Shown: piece by piece, positions 1 to 6,420 of the stretch
Layout of the letters: every line of letters begins with the position of its first letter
How positions within the stretch are numbered: position 1 is the stretch's first letter
DNA from: an uncultured Lachnospiraceae bacterium
GTDB taxonomy: Bacteria > Bacillota_A > Clostridia > Lachnospirales > Lachnospiraceae
NCBI GenBank assembly: GCA_910585855.1
Contig: CAJUGZ010000015.1
Span: forward strand, 1-29,184
DNA: 29,184 bases
Direction: 5' to 3'
Position numbers and translations under genes: made by a program
Notes under the pieces: generated by a model
The model's database searches: none
Told to the model about the DNA's origin: nothing
Seen by the model: the letters and a program-made list of their open reading frames with translations, nothing else

Positions 1-240
1 ATCCTGCTTCCATGCAGGGTGTGAAAAAAAAGGGGCGTGTTTAGCCCGAATAATAAAAAAGAGGCTATCTTATGGCAGGTAAAATCCTTCCTTACACCTG
101 TTTTGTTTCGGTCGAAATGAGGGCGAATTGCGCCCCGGTCTGTCTGGTTGGGTGAATGGAAAGGCAGAAGTCTTAGAACTTCTTGCTTTTTGGAAACGTG
201 GAACAGCAGGCTGCTCACCGTTTTCGAATCCGGCGTCCCC
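1..240 (-). repeat. REP1 interspersed repeat, copy 1 (reverse orientation)
   Basis: This is the reverse complement of the sequences at 16004-16242 and 28943-29184. Shared landmarks are the GGACGCC-like terminus (here read as cggcgtcccc at 231-240), GAAGTTCTAAGACTTC, the CCGG/CCGG mini-hairpin next to GGGGCGCAATTCGCCC, GGGCTAAACACGCCCC followed by T8, and a terminal hairpin around CCCTGCATGGAAGCAGG. It is non-coding in my reading. A reading frame starting at 128 crosses it, but the frame is broken in copy 2. It lies downstream of the ABC ATPase gene. The window begins inside or at the edge of its terminal hairpin, so the element may continue to the left. Confidence 0.85.
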
Positions 241-244
241 CTTC

Positions 245-274
245 AAAAAACAGAACAGGAGGTTATCCCTCCTG
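245..274 (-). terminator. Intrinsic terminator of the ABC importer operon
   Basis: On the minus strand CAGGAGG-GATAA-CCTCCTG forms a perfect 7-bp GC-rich stem, followed by TTCTGTTTTTT. It begins 19 bp after the stop codon of the ATPase gene and ends just before REP1 copy 1. This is a textbook Rho-independent terminator. Confidence 0.85.
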
Positions 275-292
275 CCCCAATTTCTCCACTAC

Positions 293-1087
293 TTACGACA
301 GCAACGTTCGATCATCATCAAACTTTTCTCCGCTTGCCACTGCAAACTTCTGCAGCAGTTGATCTACAGTAAGCCGCTTTTTTTCCTCCCCGGAAATATC
401 CAAAATAATCTTTCCATTGCTCATCATAATCAACCGATTTCCATTTACAATCGCATCCCGCATATTGTGTGTAATCATCAGTGTTGTAAGATGATCTTTA
501 TTCACAATTTTATTCGTCGTTTCTAATACTTTTGCTGCTGTCTTTGGATCTAAAGCCGCTGTATGCTCATCTAAAAGCAGCAGCTTTGGTCGTTTTAAGG
601 CTGCCATAAGAAGTGTTACCGCCTGCCGCTGCCCGCCGGAAAGCAGTCCCACTTTTGAAGTCAGCCGATCCTCCAACCCCAAATCTAACATAGCCAAAAG
701 CTCCCGGTATTCATCTAGTTCTTTTTTTCGAATCCCTTTAGAAAGCCCTCTCCGCTCACCTCTGCGGGCTGCCAAAGCCAAATTTTCTGCGATTTCCATT
801 GTTGCTGCTGTTCCCATCATCGGATCTTGAAACACACGTCCAAGAAAAGCTGCCCGCTTAAATTCCGGCATCTTTGTTACATCTGTTCCATTAATAATAA
901 TATGCCCTGCATCCACCAGCCAAGTTCCTGCCAATGCATTTAAAAGAGTAGACTTTCCCGCTCCGTTTCCGCCGATTACCGTAACAAAATCTCCTTCTGC
1001 CAGTTGAAGAGAAAGACCATCCAAAGCCCGCTTTTCATTTACCGTTCCGGGATTAAACGTCTTATAAATCTTTTGTACATCCAGCAT
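293..1087 (-). CDS. ABC importer ATP-binding subunit
   Basis: 264-residue nucleotide-binding subunit that would power import through the permease encoded just upstream. Visible motifs: Walker A GGNGAGKST (about residues 39-47), Q-loop Gln in RVFQDP (87), signature LSGGQ (149-153), Walker B LLLLDE (169-174), and H-loop His in MITHNM (207). There are no membrane segments, so it should be cytoplasmic and docked to the membrane complex. The start is one base after the permease stop, with a purine-rich GGGGAGAG site, so translation is probably coupled. It is the last gene of the substrate-binding protein/permease/ATPase operon and is followed by a strong terminator. The architecture matches the TrpXYZ-like group (ABC_sub_bind partner systems). 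The substrate cannot be read from this subunit. Confidence 0.93.
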   Translation of the reverse strand: MLDVQKIYKTFNPGTVNEKRALDGLSLQLAEGDFVTVIGGNGAGKSTLLNALAGTWLVDAGHIIINGTDVTKMPEFKRAAFLGRVFQDPMMGTAATMEIAENLALAARRGERRGLSKGIRKKELDEYRELLAMLDLGLEDRLTSKVGLLSGGQRQAVTLLMAALKRPKLLLLDEHTAALDPKTAAKVLETTNKIVNKDHLTTLMITHNMRDAIVNGNRLIMMSNGKIILDISGEEKKRLTVDQLLQKFAVASGEKFDDDRTLLS

Positions 1088-1088
1088 A

Positions 1089-2006
1089 TCATCTCTCCCC
1101 TCTCTTTACCGGCTTTGTAAAATACTCCTGCTTCCAATAAGGAACTGCCAAGAAAAATGCAACAACCAGTGCAGACAATAATTTCAGTAAATCGGTATCC
1201 AGACCAATCCAAATGACTATTTGAAGCACAGCATAATAGATTACTGCTCCAATCGAAACACTTAGTAATTTTAATGCAAAGTTATGAAAAATTTTTTCAA
1301 ATACTACATTTCCGATAATTACCGCTGCCAGCCCAATTACGATTGCCCCACGTCCCATATTGATATCAGCAAATCCCTGATATTGAGAAAACAATGCACT
1401 AGATAGTGCTACTAATCCATTTGAAATCATCAGTCCAAGTACCACATTCCATTTTGTATTAATTCCCTGCGCACGGCTCATATTCGGATTGCATCCCGTT
1501 GCACGCAGAGAACATCCAAGCTCTGTTCCAAAAAACCAATAAAGCACTGCAATAATAACAACCGTAAAAATTGCTACAATTAAAATCGTATTTTTATAAA
1601 ATGGCACACCTTTGATATAACGCAGAGAAACCAATAAATCATATTTTTCTACACTAATCGCCTGATTTGACTTTCCCATAATTTTTAAATTAATAGAATA
1701 AAGGGAAAGCTGTGTTAAAATTCCGGCAAGTATCGCCGGAATTCCCATAGTAGTATGAAATATTCCTGTTACCAGTCCTGCCAGCATCCCGGCAAGAACT
1801 GCCGCCAGCAAGCTCACCCATATATTATGTCCAGACAACATCATCATAATACTGACTGCACCGCCGGTACACATCGTCCCATCTACAGTCAAATCCGCCA
1901 CATCCAGAACCTTATAGGTAATATAAACTCCAATCGCCATAATGCCCCAAATTAATCCCTGTGCAATCGCTCCCGGCATGGCGTTCAATAATATTGTGAA
2001 ATCCAT
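1089..2006 (-). CDS. ABC importer permease, branched-chain amino acid permease type
   Basis: 305-residue, strongly hydrophobic membrane protein with roughly eight or nine predicted spans. It forms the translocation channel for the adjacent substrate-binding protein and ATPase. The sequence style, with an N-terminal GLIWGIMAIGVYITYKVL, the segment ADLTVDGT, and GCSLRATGCNPNMSRAQGIN as the likely cytoplasmic coupling loop, fits the BPD_transp_2 (LivH/RbsC-like) permease family. In streptococcal TrpXYZ-like systems this type of permease works as a homodimer. The start at 2006 is supported by AGGAG seven bases upstream. It is separated by 28 bp from the substrate-binding gene and by one base from the ATPase gene. 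Substrate is inferred to be an amino acid or similar small polar molecule, but this is not shown by the sequence. Confidence 0.92.
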   Translation of the reverse strand: MDFTILLNAMPGAIAQGLIWGIMAIGVYITYKVLDVADLTVDGTMCTGGAVSIMMMLSGHNIWVSLLAAVLAGMLAGLVTGIFHTTMGIPAILAGILTQLSLYSINLKIMGKSNQAISVEKYDLLVSLRYIKGVPFYKNTILIVAIFTVVIIAVLYWFFGTELGCSLRATGCNPNMSRAQGINTKWNVVLGLMISNGLVALSSALFSQYQGFADINMGRGAIVIGLAAVIIGNVVFEKIFHNFALKLLSVSIGAVIYYAVLQIVIWIGLDTDLLKLLSALVVAFFLAVPYWKQEYFTKPVKRGER

Positions 2007-2034
2007 TTTTCTTCTCCTGTACTCTTACGGCTTA

Positions 2035-3102
2035 TTATTCAACCTCAATCGCCTCATAGCCCTCTGGAATCGAGATTCCAAGTGCTTCACAGTTTGCCGC
2101 ATTATACTTCTTTACTACATTTGGTGCATAACGAATATCCATTGTTGCAATATCTGCGCCATTTACCAAAATTTCATATGCCATTTCACCGGAAATATAT
2201 CCAATATCATAATAGCTAATAGATAAGGTTGCTACTCCGCATCCCTTGCAGATCCCCTCTTCTCCGGTAAAAACTGGAATTTTAGCAGGCAGACAAATAT
2301 TTTGAATCACTTCTGTATTCGAAGCAGCCGTATTATCTGTTGGTATATAAATTAAGTCACTGTTTGAAGCAGCGTTAGTTACAACAGAAGCTATATCATT
2401 GGAATCCACAAAGGAATAATATGTGCAGGTATAGCCCATTCCTTCCAAATGCTCTTTCATAATATCTACCTGATACTGAGAGTTTGGTTCTCCAGAACAA
2501 TATAAAAGACCAACTTTATTTTTATCCGGGAACAATTCCTGTATTACGGCTGCCTGCTCGTCAAGCGGTGCTAAATCTGCTGTTCCTGAAATATTTCTCC
2601 CGGTCTGTCCATTCCAATTATCAATATCCAATGCGGTTGCATAATCGGTAATACTTGTTCCCAAAATTGGAATCTCTGCAGTCGCAGCTGCAGCAGACTG
2701 TAACGGTGCAGTTGCATTGGCAAGAATCAAATCCACCTTCGCAGAAACAAACTGATTTATAATAGTAGAACAGTTGGTAGATTCTCCCTGTGCATTCTGC
2801 ATATCAAAACTTACTCGATCACCCAATTTTTCAGTTAAAGCCTCCTGAAATCCTCTGGTTGCTTCATCTAATGCCGGATGCTGTACTAACTGACAAATAC
2901 CGATACGATAAATTTTTTCTGCATCTCCTCCGCCTGCAGTTGTACTTTCTGCGTTATTTGCTGCAGTTGTTGTCGTCGTTGCACTAGTTGTACTATTTTC
3001 TTTATTTGCAGTAGTACCACTAGTTCCATTTCCTCCACATGCCGTCAAAGACAGCATCATCACAGCTCCCATTGCTGCTGCTACAATTCGTTTTAATTTC
3101 AT
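2035..3102 (-). CDS. ABC transporter substrate-binding lipoprotein (ABC_sub_bind family, TrpX-like)
   Basis: 355-residue extracellular solute receptor. The signal peptide MKLKRIVAAAMGAVMMLSLT precedes the lipobox LTAC with Cys22 as lipid anchor. A Ser/Thr-rich linker (GTSGTTANKENSTTSATT...) of about 50 residues then leads to a Rossmann-like periplasmic-binding fold: IYRIGICQLVQHPALDEATR, later DLILANATAPLQSAA and VGLLYCSGEPNSQYQ, typical of PF04392 proteins. I chose ATG 3102 because GGAGG lies five bases upstream; a TTG at 3114 is in frame but overlaps that ribosome site. It is first in the operon with the permease and ATPase, behind a good sigma-A promoter. Relatives include tryptophan/tyrosine binding proteins, but no specificity residue can be identified here. 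Confidence 0.93.
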   Translation of the reverse strand: MKLKRIVAAAMGAVMMLSLTACGGNGTSGTTANKENSTTSATTTTTAANNAESTTAGGGDAEKIYRIGICQLVQHPALDEATRGFQEALTEKLGDRVSFDMQNAQGESTNCSTIINQFVSAKVDLILANATAPLQSAAAATAEIPILGTSITDYATALDIDNWNGQTGRNISGTADLAPLDEQAAVIQELFPDKNKVGLLYCSGEPNSQYQVDIMKEHLEGMGYTCTYYSFVDSNDIASVVTNAASNSDLIYIPTDNTAASNTEVIQNICLPAKIPVFTGEEGICKGCGVATLSISYYDIGYISGEMAYEILVNGADIATMDIRYAPNVVKKYNAANCEALGISIPEGYEAIEVE

Positions 3103-3153
3103 AATATCCTCCAATCTGTTGCTCTTTCTATTTTGTTTTTTTACAATATATAG

Positions 3154-3182
3154 ATTTTAACAATTTGCTTCACTAAAGTCAA
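3154..3182 (-). promoter_or_regulatory. Sigma-A promoter of the ABC importer operon
   Basis: Minus strand TTGACT (3182-3177), 17-bp spacer, TAAAAT (3159-3154). The predicted start of transcription is near 3147, giving a leader of about 45 nt. That is too short for a T-box or other riboswitch. The -35 box lies only a few bases after the stop codon of the upstream lipoprotein gene. Confidence 0.75.
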
Positions 3183-3187
3183 GAAAA

Positions 3188-3994
3188 TTATTTTTCTTCA
3201 GAAAATAATTCTAACACTGCATAATCTCCAAGTGCATGTATCACTGGCATTACAATCGAAATCTGTGTTTCTCCCTCTATCGTACTCCAAAAAGAAAACC
3301 ACTCAGGATAAGCCTCATAGGACTCCATTCCAAAATCTGCCGACTCTAAACCACGTACAAATGCTTCTTTCTCCATTCCTGCTACATATTCCCTCACTGC
3401 TTGATTTAATTCTTCTTCTTCTCCAATAACACGATAATTTCCTTTCACAATTTTTTCTGCCAGCTCTTCTGCCGACTCCATCTGTGCAATTCGAATATGT
3501 GTCCCATCTTTTAACGATAAATTGGAAGTATATTTTACTGCAGTAGGATAAGCGGCATCCGCCCGGCTATAACTGCCGTAATATACAATAGAAATCCAAT
3601 CTTTTGTAATATCTGCAATTTCATAAGTAATATCCAATGTATCGCTTTCCAAATTAACATCAAAATACTCTAAAATTCGAAGTGCATCCTCTTGTATTTT
3701 CTGATTAATAGAATCGGCACATTCACTTTCCTGAAAAGAAAATACAGGATAAGAGATAAATACATTTTCTCCTGTAAATATCTCCTCTGTCCAATCTACT
3801 TTATTTTCTTCTTCTGTTTCTTTTATTATCAATTCCAATCCAGATGTTTCCTGTGATTCTTTTAATGATTCTTCTTGTTTTGCTGTCGTTGTTTCTGCTG
3901 ATATCTGTGTTTTTCCCTGACATCCACCCGGCAAAACCCCGACCATCAGCAACAGTACTGCTGCCAGCATCCTTTCCCATTTCCTCTTTTTCAT
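3188..3994 (-). CDS. Lipoprotein with DUF4163/DUF3298-like (RsiV-type) domain
   Basis: 268 residues. A basic N-terminus and hydrophobic segment lead to lipobox LPGGC (Cys25), so the protein should be exported and lipid-anchored. After an acidic/Ser-Thr linker (about 30-65) the folded part begins with VFISYPVFSFQESECADSIN, then YEIADITKDWISIVYYGSYS and YPTAVKYTSNLSLKDGTHI. This resembles the DUF4163 plus DUF3298 arrangement known from RsiV and PdaC, where the domain binds peptidoglycan-related ligands such as lysozyme in RsiV. No sigma factor gene is adjacent, so an anti-sigma role is not supported. The start has AAAGGAA upstream. It is 45 bp downstream of the DUF3810-like gene and probably co-transcribed with it. 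Function unknown; envelope sensing or binding is an inference. Confidence 0.72.
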   Translation of the reverse strand: MKKRKWERMLAAVLLLMVGVLPGGCQGKTQISAETTTAKQEESLKESQETSGLELIIKETEEENKVDWTEEIFTGENVFISYPVFSFQESECADSINQKIQEDALRILEYFDVNLESDTLDITYEIADITKDWISIVYYGSYSRADAAYPTAVKYTSNLSLKDGTHIRIAQMESAEELAEKIVKGNYRVIGEEEELNQAVREYVAGMEKEAFVRGLESADFGMESYEAYPEWFSFWSTIEGETQISIVMPVIHALGDYAVLELFSEEK

Positions 3995-4039
3995 ACTTTT
4001 CTATTCCTTTCTCAAGGTATACAACCAAACTACTTCCCC

Positions 4040-5200
4040 TTACTCTGTTTCCTTTCCTTCTCGATAATAAGCAAGCAAAAGATCTACCATCCTCCCATAA
4101 CTTTGAATTCCATCTGCCTGATGATTCGCTTTTAAATAAGAATCATTTACTGTCTTTGAAACCTCTATTACTTTACTATCTTTAAATTCCTCCCAATACT
4201 CCGAATTTTTCTCTAAATCGGTAATAATATCCTCACTATAATGTGACCAAAGTTCTTTATACCGCTCCATATCTGCAGCAGCCAACTGATTTCCTGCATG
4301 AATCAATGCCAGCATCGTTCCACTATATTCATATTCTAAACTTCCTGCATTTTTGCATACCAGATACCCGATAAAATTCGCCTCATCTTCCCGCATAAAC
4401 CCATAATAATGCGCCAATTCATGACAAATTGTAGAAGGAACAGAATAATCTGCTGATTCTCTATTAATATTTGCCTCCATAGTAAAAGGACAATATACAC
4501 CAACCAAATTAGTATAAGACATCTGCCGTGAGAAAAAAATCGGCTTTATACGAATCGGAGCATAGTCAAACTGCCGATACTGCTCCCCAAGTTTTTGATA
4601 GCCTGCTTTTGCTGTTTTTGAAAGCTCACGAATCGAATCTTCCGCCAATAAAAATACACCCTCTTCATCTTCTGAAGCAAGCTGTTCCCTTAACTGTACT
4701 GCATCATCCGCTAATATCAGACAAAGCCGATATAATTCATCCACACTGGAAGGCTGTATCGTCAGCCCGCTAATCTGAGCAAAAGTATAACGATTATAAT
4801 TTACATTACACATCAAAGTCAGCCAGAAAAAAATAATGGAAATCGCTGCCGATACATTCCAAAAACTTTTCAGTAAAACTTCTCCTGCTCTGTCCCATTC
4901 ATAAAGCAAATGCCGCACCCAAAGCACAAGAGAAATTAAAAATACAGGAACTGCCAAAACAATTCCTAATTCCATCAAAGAAAAAGGCAGTTTTTCCGTA
5001 AGAAATCCTAAACCAATCGCATAATACTTATAAATCCCGCAAGAGAAAATACGTTCTGTTATATCGGGATTCTTCTTTGTAAAATAATTTAACAAAAACG
5101 AAAGCGGAAGCAATAATACCCAAAACATCCGCTTATAAATAACTATATTTCTTCTTCTCCTTCTATAAAAAGAAGATCTCCTTCGTCTACGCCTCATCAT
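4040..5200 (-). CDS. DUF3810-like membrane protein with HExxH metalloprotease motif
   Basis: 386 residues. The N-terminus is extremely Arg-rich (MMRRRRRRSSFYRRRRR). It is followed by three hydrophobic spans: near FWVLLLPLSFLLNYF, SLMELGIVLAVPVFLISLVLW and SAAISIIFFWLTLMC. The remaining 240 residues should form a soluble domain with ICHELAHYYGF, an HExxH zinc site, and a downstream EANFIGYLVC in which Glu could be the third ligand. This layout fits the DUF3810 family of uncharacterised membrane proteins in Firmicutes and Bacteroidetes. The ATG at 5200 has a weak GGGG site. A TATAAT lies at 5280-5275 without a clear -35. The downstream lipoprotein gene probably shares its transcript. Proteolytic activity is inferred from the motif only. 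Confidence 0.8.
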   Translation of the reverse strand: MMRRRRRRSSFYRRRRRNIVIYKRMFWVLLLPLSFLLNYFTKKNPDITERIFSCGIYKYYAIGLGFLTEKLPFSLMELGIVLAVPVFLISLVLWVRHLLYEWDRAGEVLLKSFWNVSAAISIIFFWLTLMCNVNYNRYTFAQISGLTIQPSSVDELYRLCLILADDAVQLREQLASEDEEGVFLLAEDSIRELSKTAKAGYQKLGEQYRQFDYAPIRIKPIFFSRQMSYTNLVGVYCPFTMEANINRESADYSVPSTICHELAHYYGFMREDEANFIGYLVCKNAGSLEYEYSGTMLALIHAGNQLAAADMERYKELWSHYSEDIITDLEKNSEYWEEFKDSKVIEVSKTVNDSYLKANHQADGIQSYGRMVDLLLAYYREGKETE

Positions 5201-5373
5201 CTATCGCTACCCCTTTTCGCAAAATTCTTCTGTATTTTAATCATTTATTTTTGTCTTATCTCGTTTTTCGCCTCATTATATCATTCCTGTTTCTAAATTT
5301 CCATAGTTATTCTAAAATTTCTTTTTATTTTTTATAGGACATTGGTTCTAAAGAAAATCTAGTTTCGGAGTCA

Positions 5374-5437
5374 GACGCCAGAATGGGGGGAAGGTTCACT
5401 CCGAGGCCGCTCTCGCTTAGCATTTCTTAATTTTCAT
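5374..5437 (-). repeat. REP2 repeat copy A, broken
   Basis: About 64 bp align with the corresponding part of copy B (8823-8886): GACGCCAGAAT at one end, then CACTCCGAGGCCGCTCTCGC and TTAGCATTTCTTAATTTTCAT. The central hairpin and the rest are missing. Short matches to the opposite terminus (cggcgtcccc at 5566-5575, ttcagcgtccc at 5596-5606) occur further right, so the copy was probably disrupted or partly deleted. The gap 5201-5640 otherwise holds a hairpin at 5486-5518 and nothing coding. Confidence 0.6.
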
Positions 5438-5485
5438 CCTGCATCTATGTATTTTTGCTATAATAAAATGTAGTCAAAACGTAAA

Positions 5486-5518
5486 ATCAGGATTGCTCAA
5501 ATCAAAAACAATCCTGAT
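5486..5518 (-). terminator. Hairpin terminator downstream of the SUKH gene (possibly bidirectional)
   Basis: ATCAGGATTG and CAATCCTGAT form a perfect 10-bp stem with a 13-nt loop. On the minus strand it is followed by TTTACGTTTT and on the plus strand by CTTTTATAAT. No plus-strand gene is present, so its natural role would be to end the transcript of the SUKH gene whose stop codon is at 5641. Confidence 0.65.
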
Positions 5519-5640
5519 CTTTTATAATACTACAGCGAATATTTTACTATTTATTTTAATTTTTTCGGCGTCCCCTTATAAAACTTCATTCCACTTTCAG
5601 CGTCCCTCATCTGGCTTCAAAAACTACAGCAAATCAGAAC

Positions 5641-6303
5641 TTATCGATTTTTGACTCCTCTCCACATATCCAATTCTTTTTGAAATTGCTCCGCATCTGA
5701 AATATAATCAAGCCATTTCTGATAAAACCCCTGAAAACTATCGGCTAATAGTTCATAACCACCTTCCGGGGTTACAGAAAATACCTGCCCATATCTTTCA
5801 CCGGTTATAACCAGTCCAAAATCTTTCCCGCATCCATATGTACCAAGTGTGAAAAATCCATATGACATATCATTAGCCGAATTATAAGTTTCTGAAATTG
5901 CCATAAAATATTTTTCGGGATTTTTTTCATAATCTTCTTCAAAAACACAGAAATCTTCCACATCTTCAGGCTCCATTGGCAGCAGATACAGTTCCTTTCC
6001 CAGACCATACAGATATGTTTCCCGCCATTTTTCTTCCCTAAGGCTCTTTGCTTTACTGCGATAGAATCCAAACGAAGAAAGTCCATACCCCGGTCCTGCT
6101 CCTCCATCTCCAACCTCTGTGATAAACTGAACGTAATCTTCTGGAATTCGAAAATGATAATTTTCTTCCATTTCACGAACAAATGCCAAATCAACAGGCG
6201 GTTTCAGCTTATACCGATGCTCAGAAACACCAAATAACTCAAACTTAGGATCTAGGCGTTCTGCCTGTTCCAATATCTTTTCCACTTTCTCTTTATCAAA
6301 CAT
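5641..6303 (-). CDS. SMI1/KNR4 (SUKH-1) family protein
   Basis: 220 residues, cytoplasmic (no signal or membrane segment). The family hallmark is the N-terminal half: a helix, then FRIPEDYVQFITEVGDGGAG with the Gly-rich turn GAGPGYGLSSF, as in SUKH superfamily proteins. Many SUKH proteins are immunity proteins of polymorphic toxins and others are stand-alone. No toxin gene is visible next to it here, so a toxin-immunity role is only possible, not shown. The ATG has AGAGGT five bases upstream. It stands between repeat remnants: the spacer upstream (6304-6420) contains a 49-bp stretch shared with 21256-21313, and downstream lies broken REP2 copy A. It is probably its own transcription unit or follows the NlpC/P60 gene by readthrough. 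Confidence 0.85.
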   Translation of the reverse strand: MFDKEKVEKILEQAERLDPKFELFGVSEHRYKLKPPVDLAFVREMEENYHFRIPEDYVQFITEVGDGGAGPGYGLSSFGFYRSKAKSLREEKWRETYLYGLGKELYLLPMEPEDVEDFCVFEEDYEKNPEKYFMAISETYNSANDMSYGFFTLGTYGCGKDFGLVITGERYGQVFSVTPEGGYELLADSFQGFYQKWLDYISDAEQFQKELDMWRGVKNR

Positions 6304-6346
6304 ACCATACCTCTTTGTATCCTAAATCATCGGTATCTTTCTTATC

Positions 6347-6395
6347 ACTACAACAAACATCTTACTATTTTTTCGTTCTAAATCACACAGCCGAA
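6347..6395. repeat. Short remnant of REP2 flank
   Basis: ACAACAAACATCTTACTATT followed by a T-run and CACACAGCCGAA matches the left shoulder of REP2 copy D (21256-21313: ACAACAAACATTTTACTATT, T-run, GACACAGCCGAA). The match stops after the GCCGAA terminus. This suggests either a truncated REP2 copy or a longer ancestral element. It lies in the leader/promoter region of the SUKH gene. Confidence 0.5.
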
Positions 6396-6420
6396 AATAT
6401 AAATATTAACTGTAATATTA

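Noticed and set aside
128..526. Plus-strand reading frame crossing REP1 copy 1, with a similar peptide on the minus strand at 28861-29094 (both contain AEVLELL and FWKRGTAG)
   Set aside because: The similarity follows from DNA repeat identity. A one-base deletion shifts the same frame in copy 2, there is no ribosome site, and the frame at 128-526 runs antisense into the ABC ATPase gene.
293..3102. Naming the importer trpXYZ
   Set aside because: Family resemblance is good, but there is no tryptophan-related neighbour and no T-box; the leader is only about 45 nt.
3188..3994. RsiV-type anti-sigma factor
   Set aside because: No extracytoplasmic sigma factor gene adjacent and no cytoplasmic anti-sigma segment; the protein begins with a lipoprotein signal.
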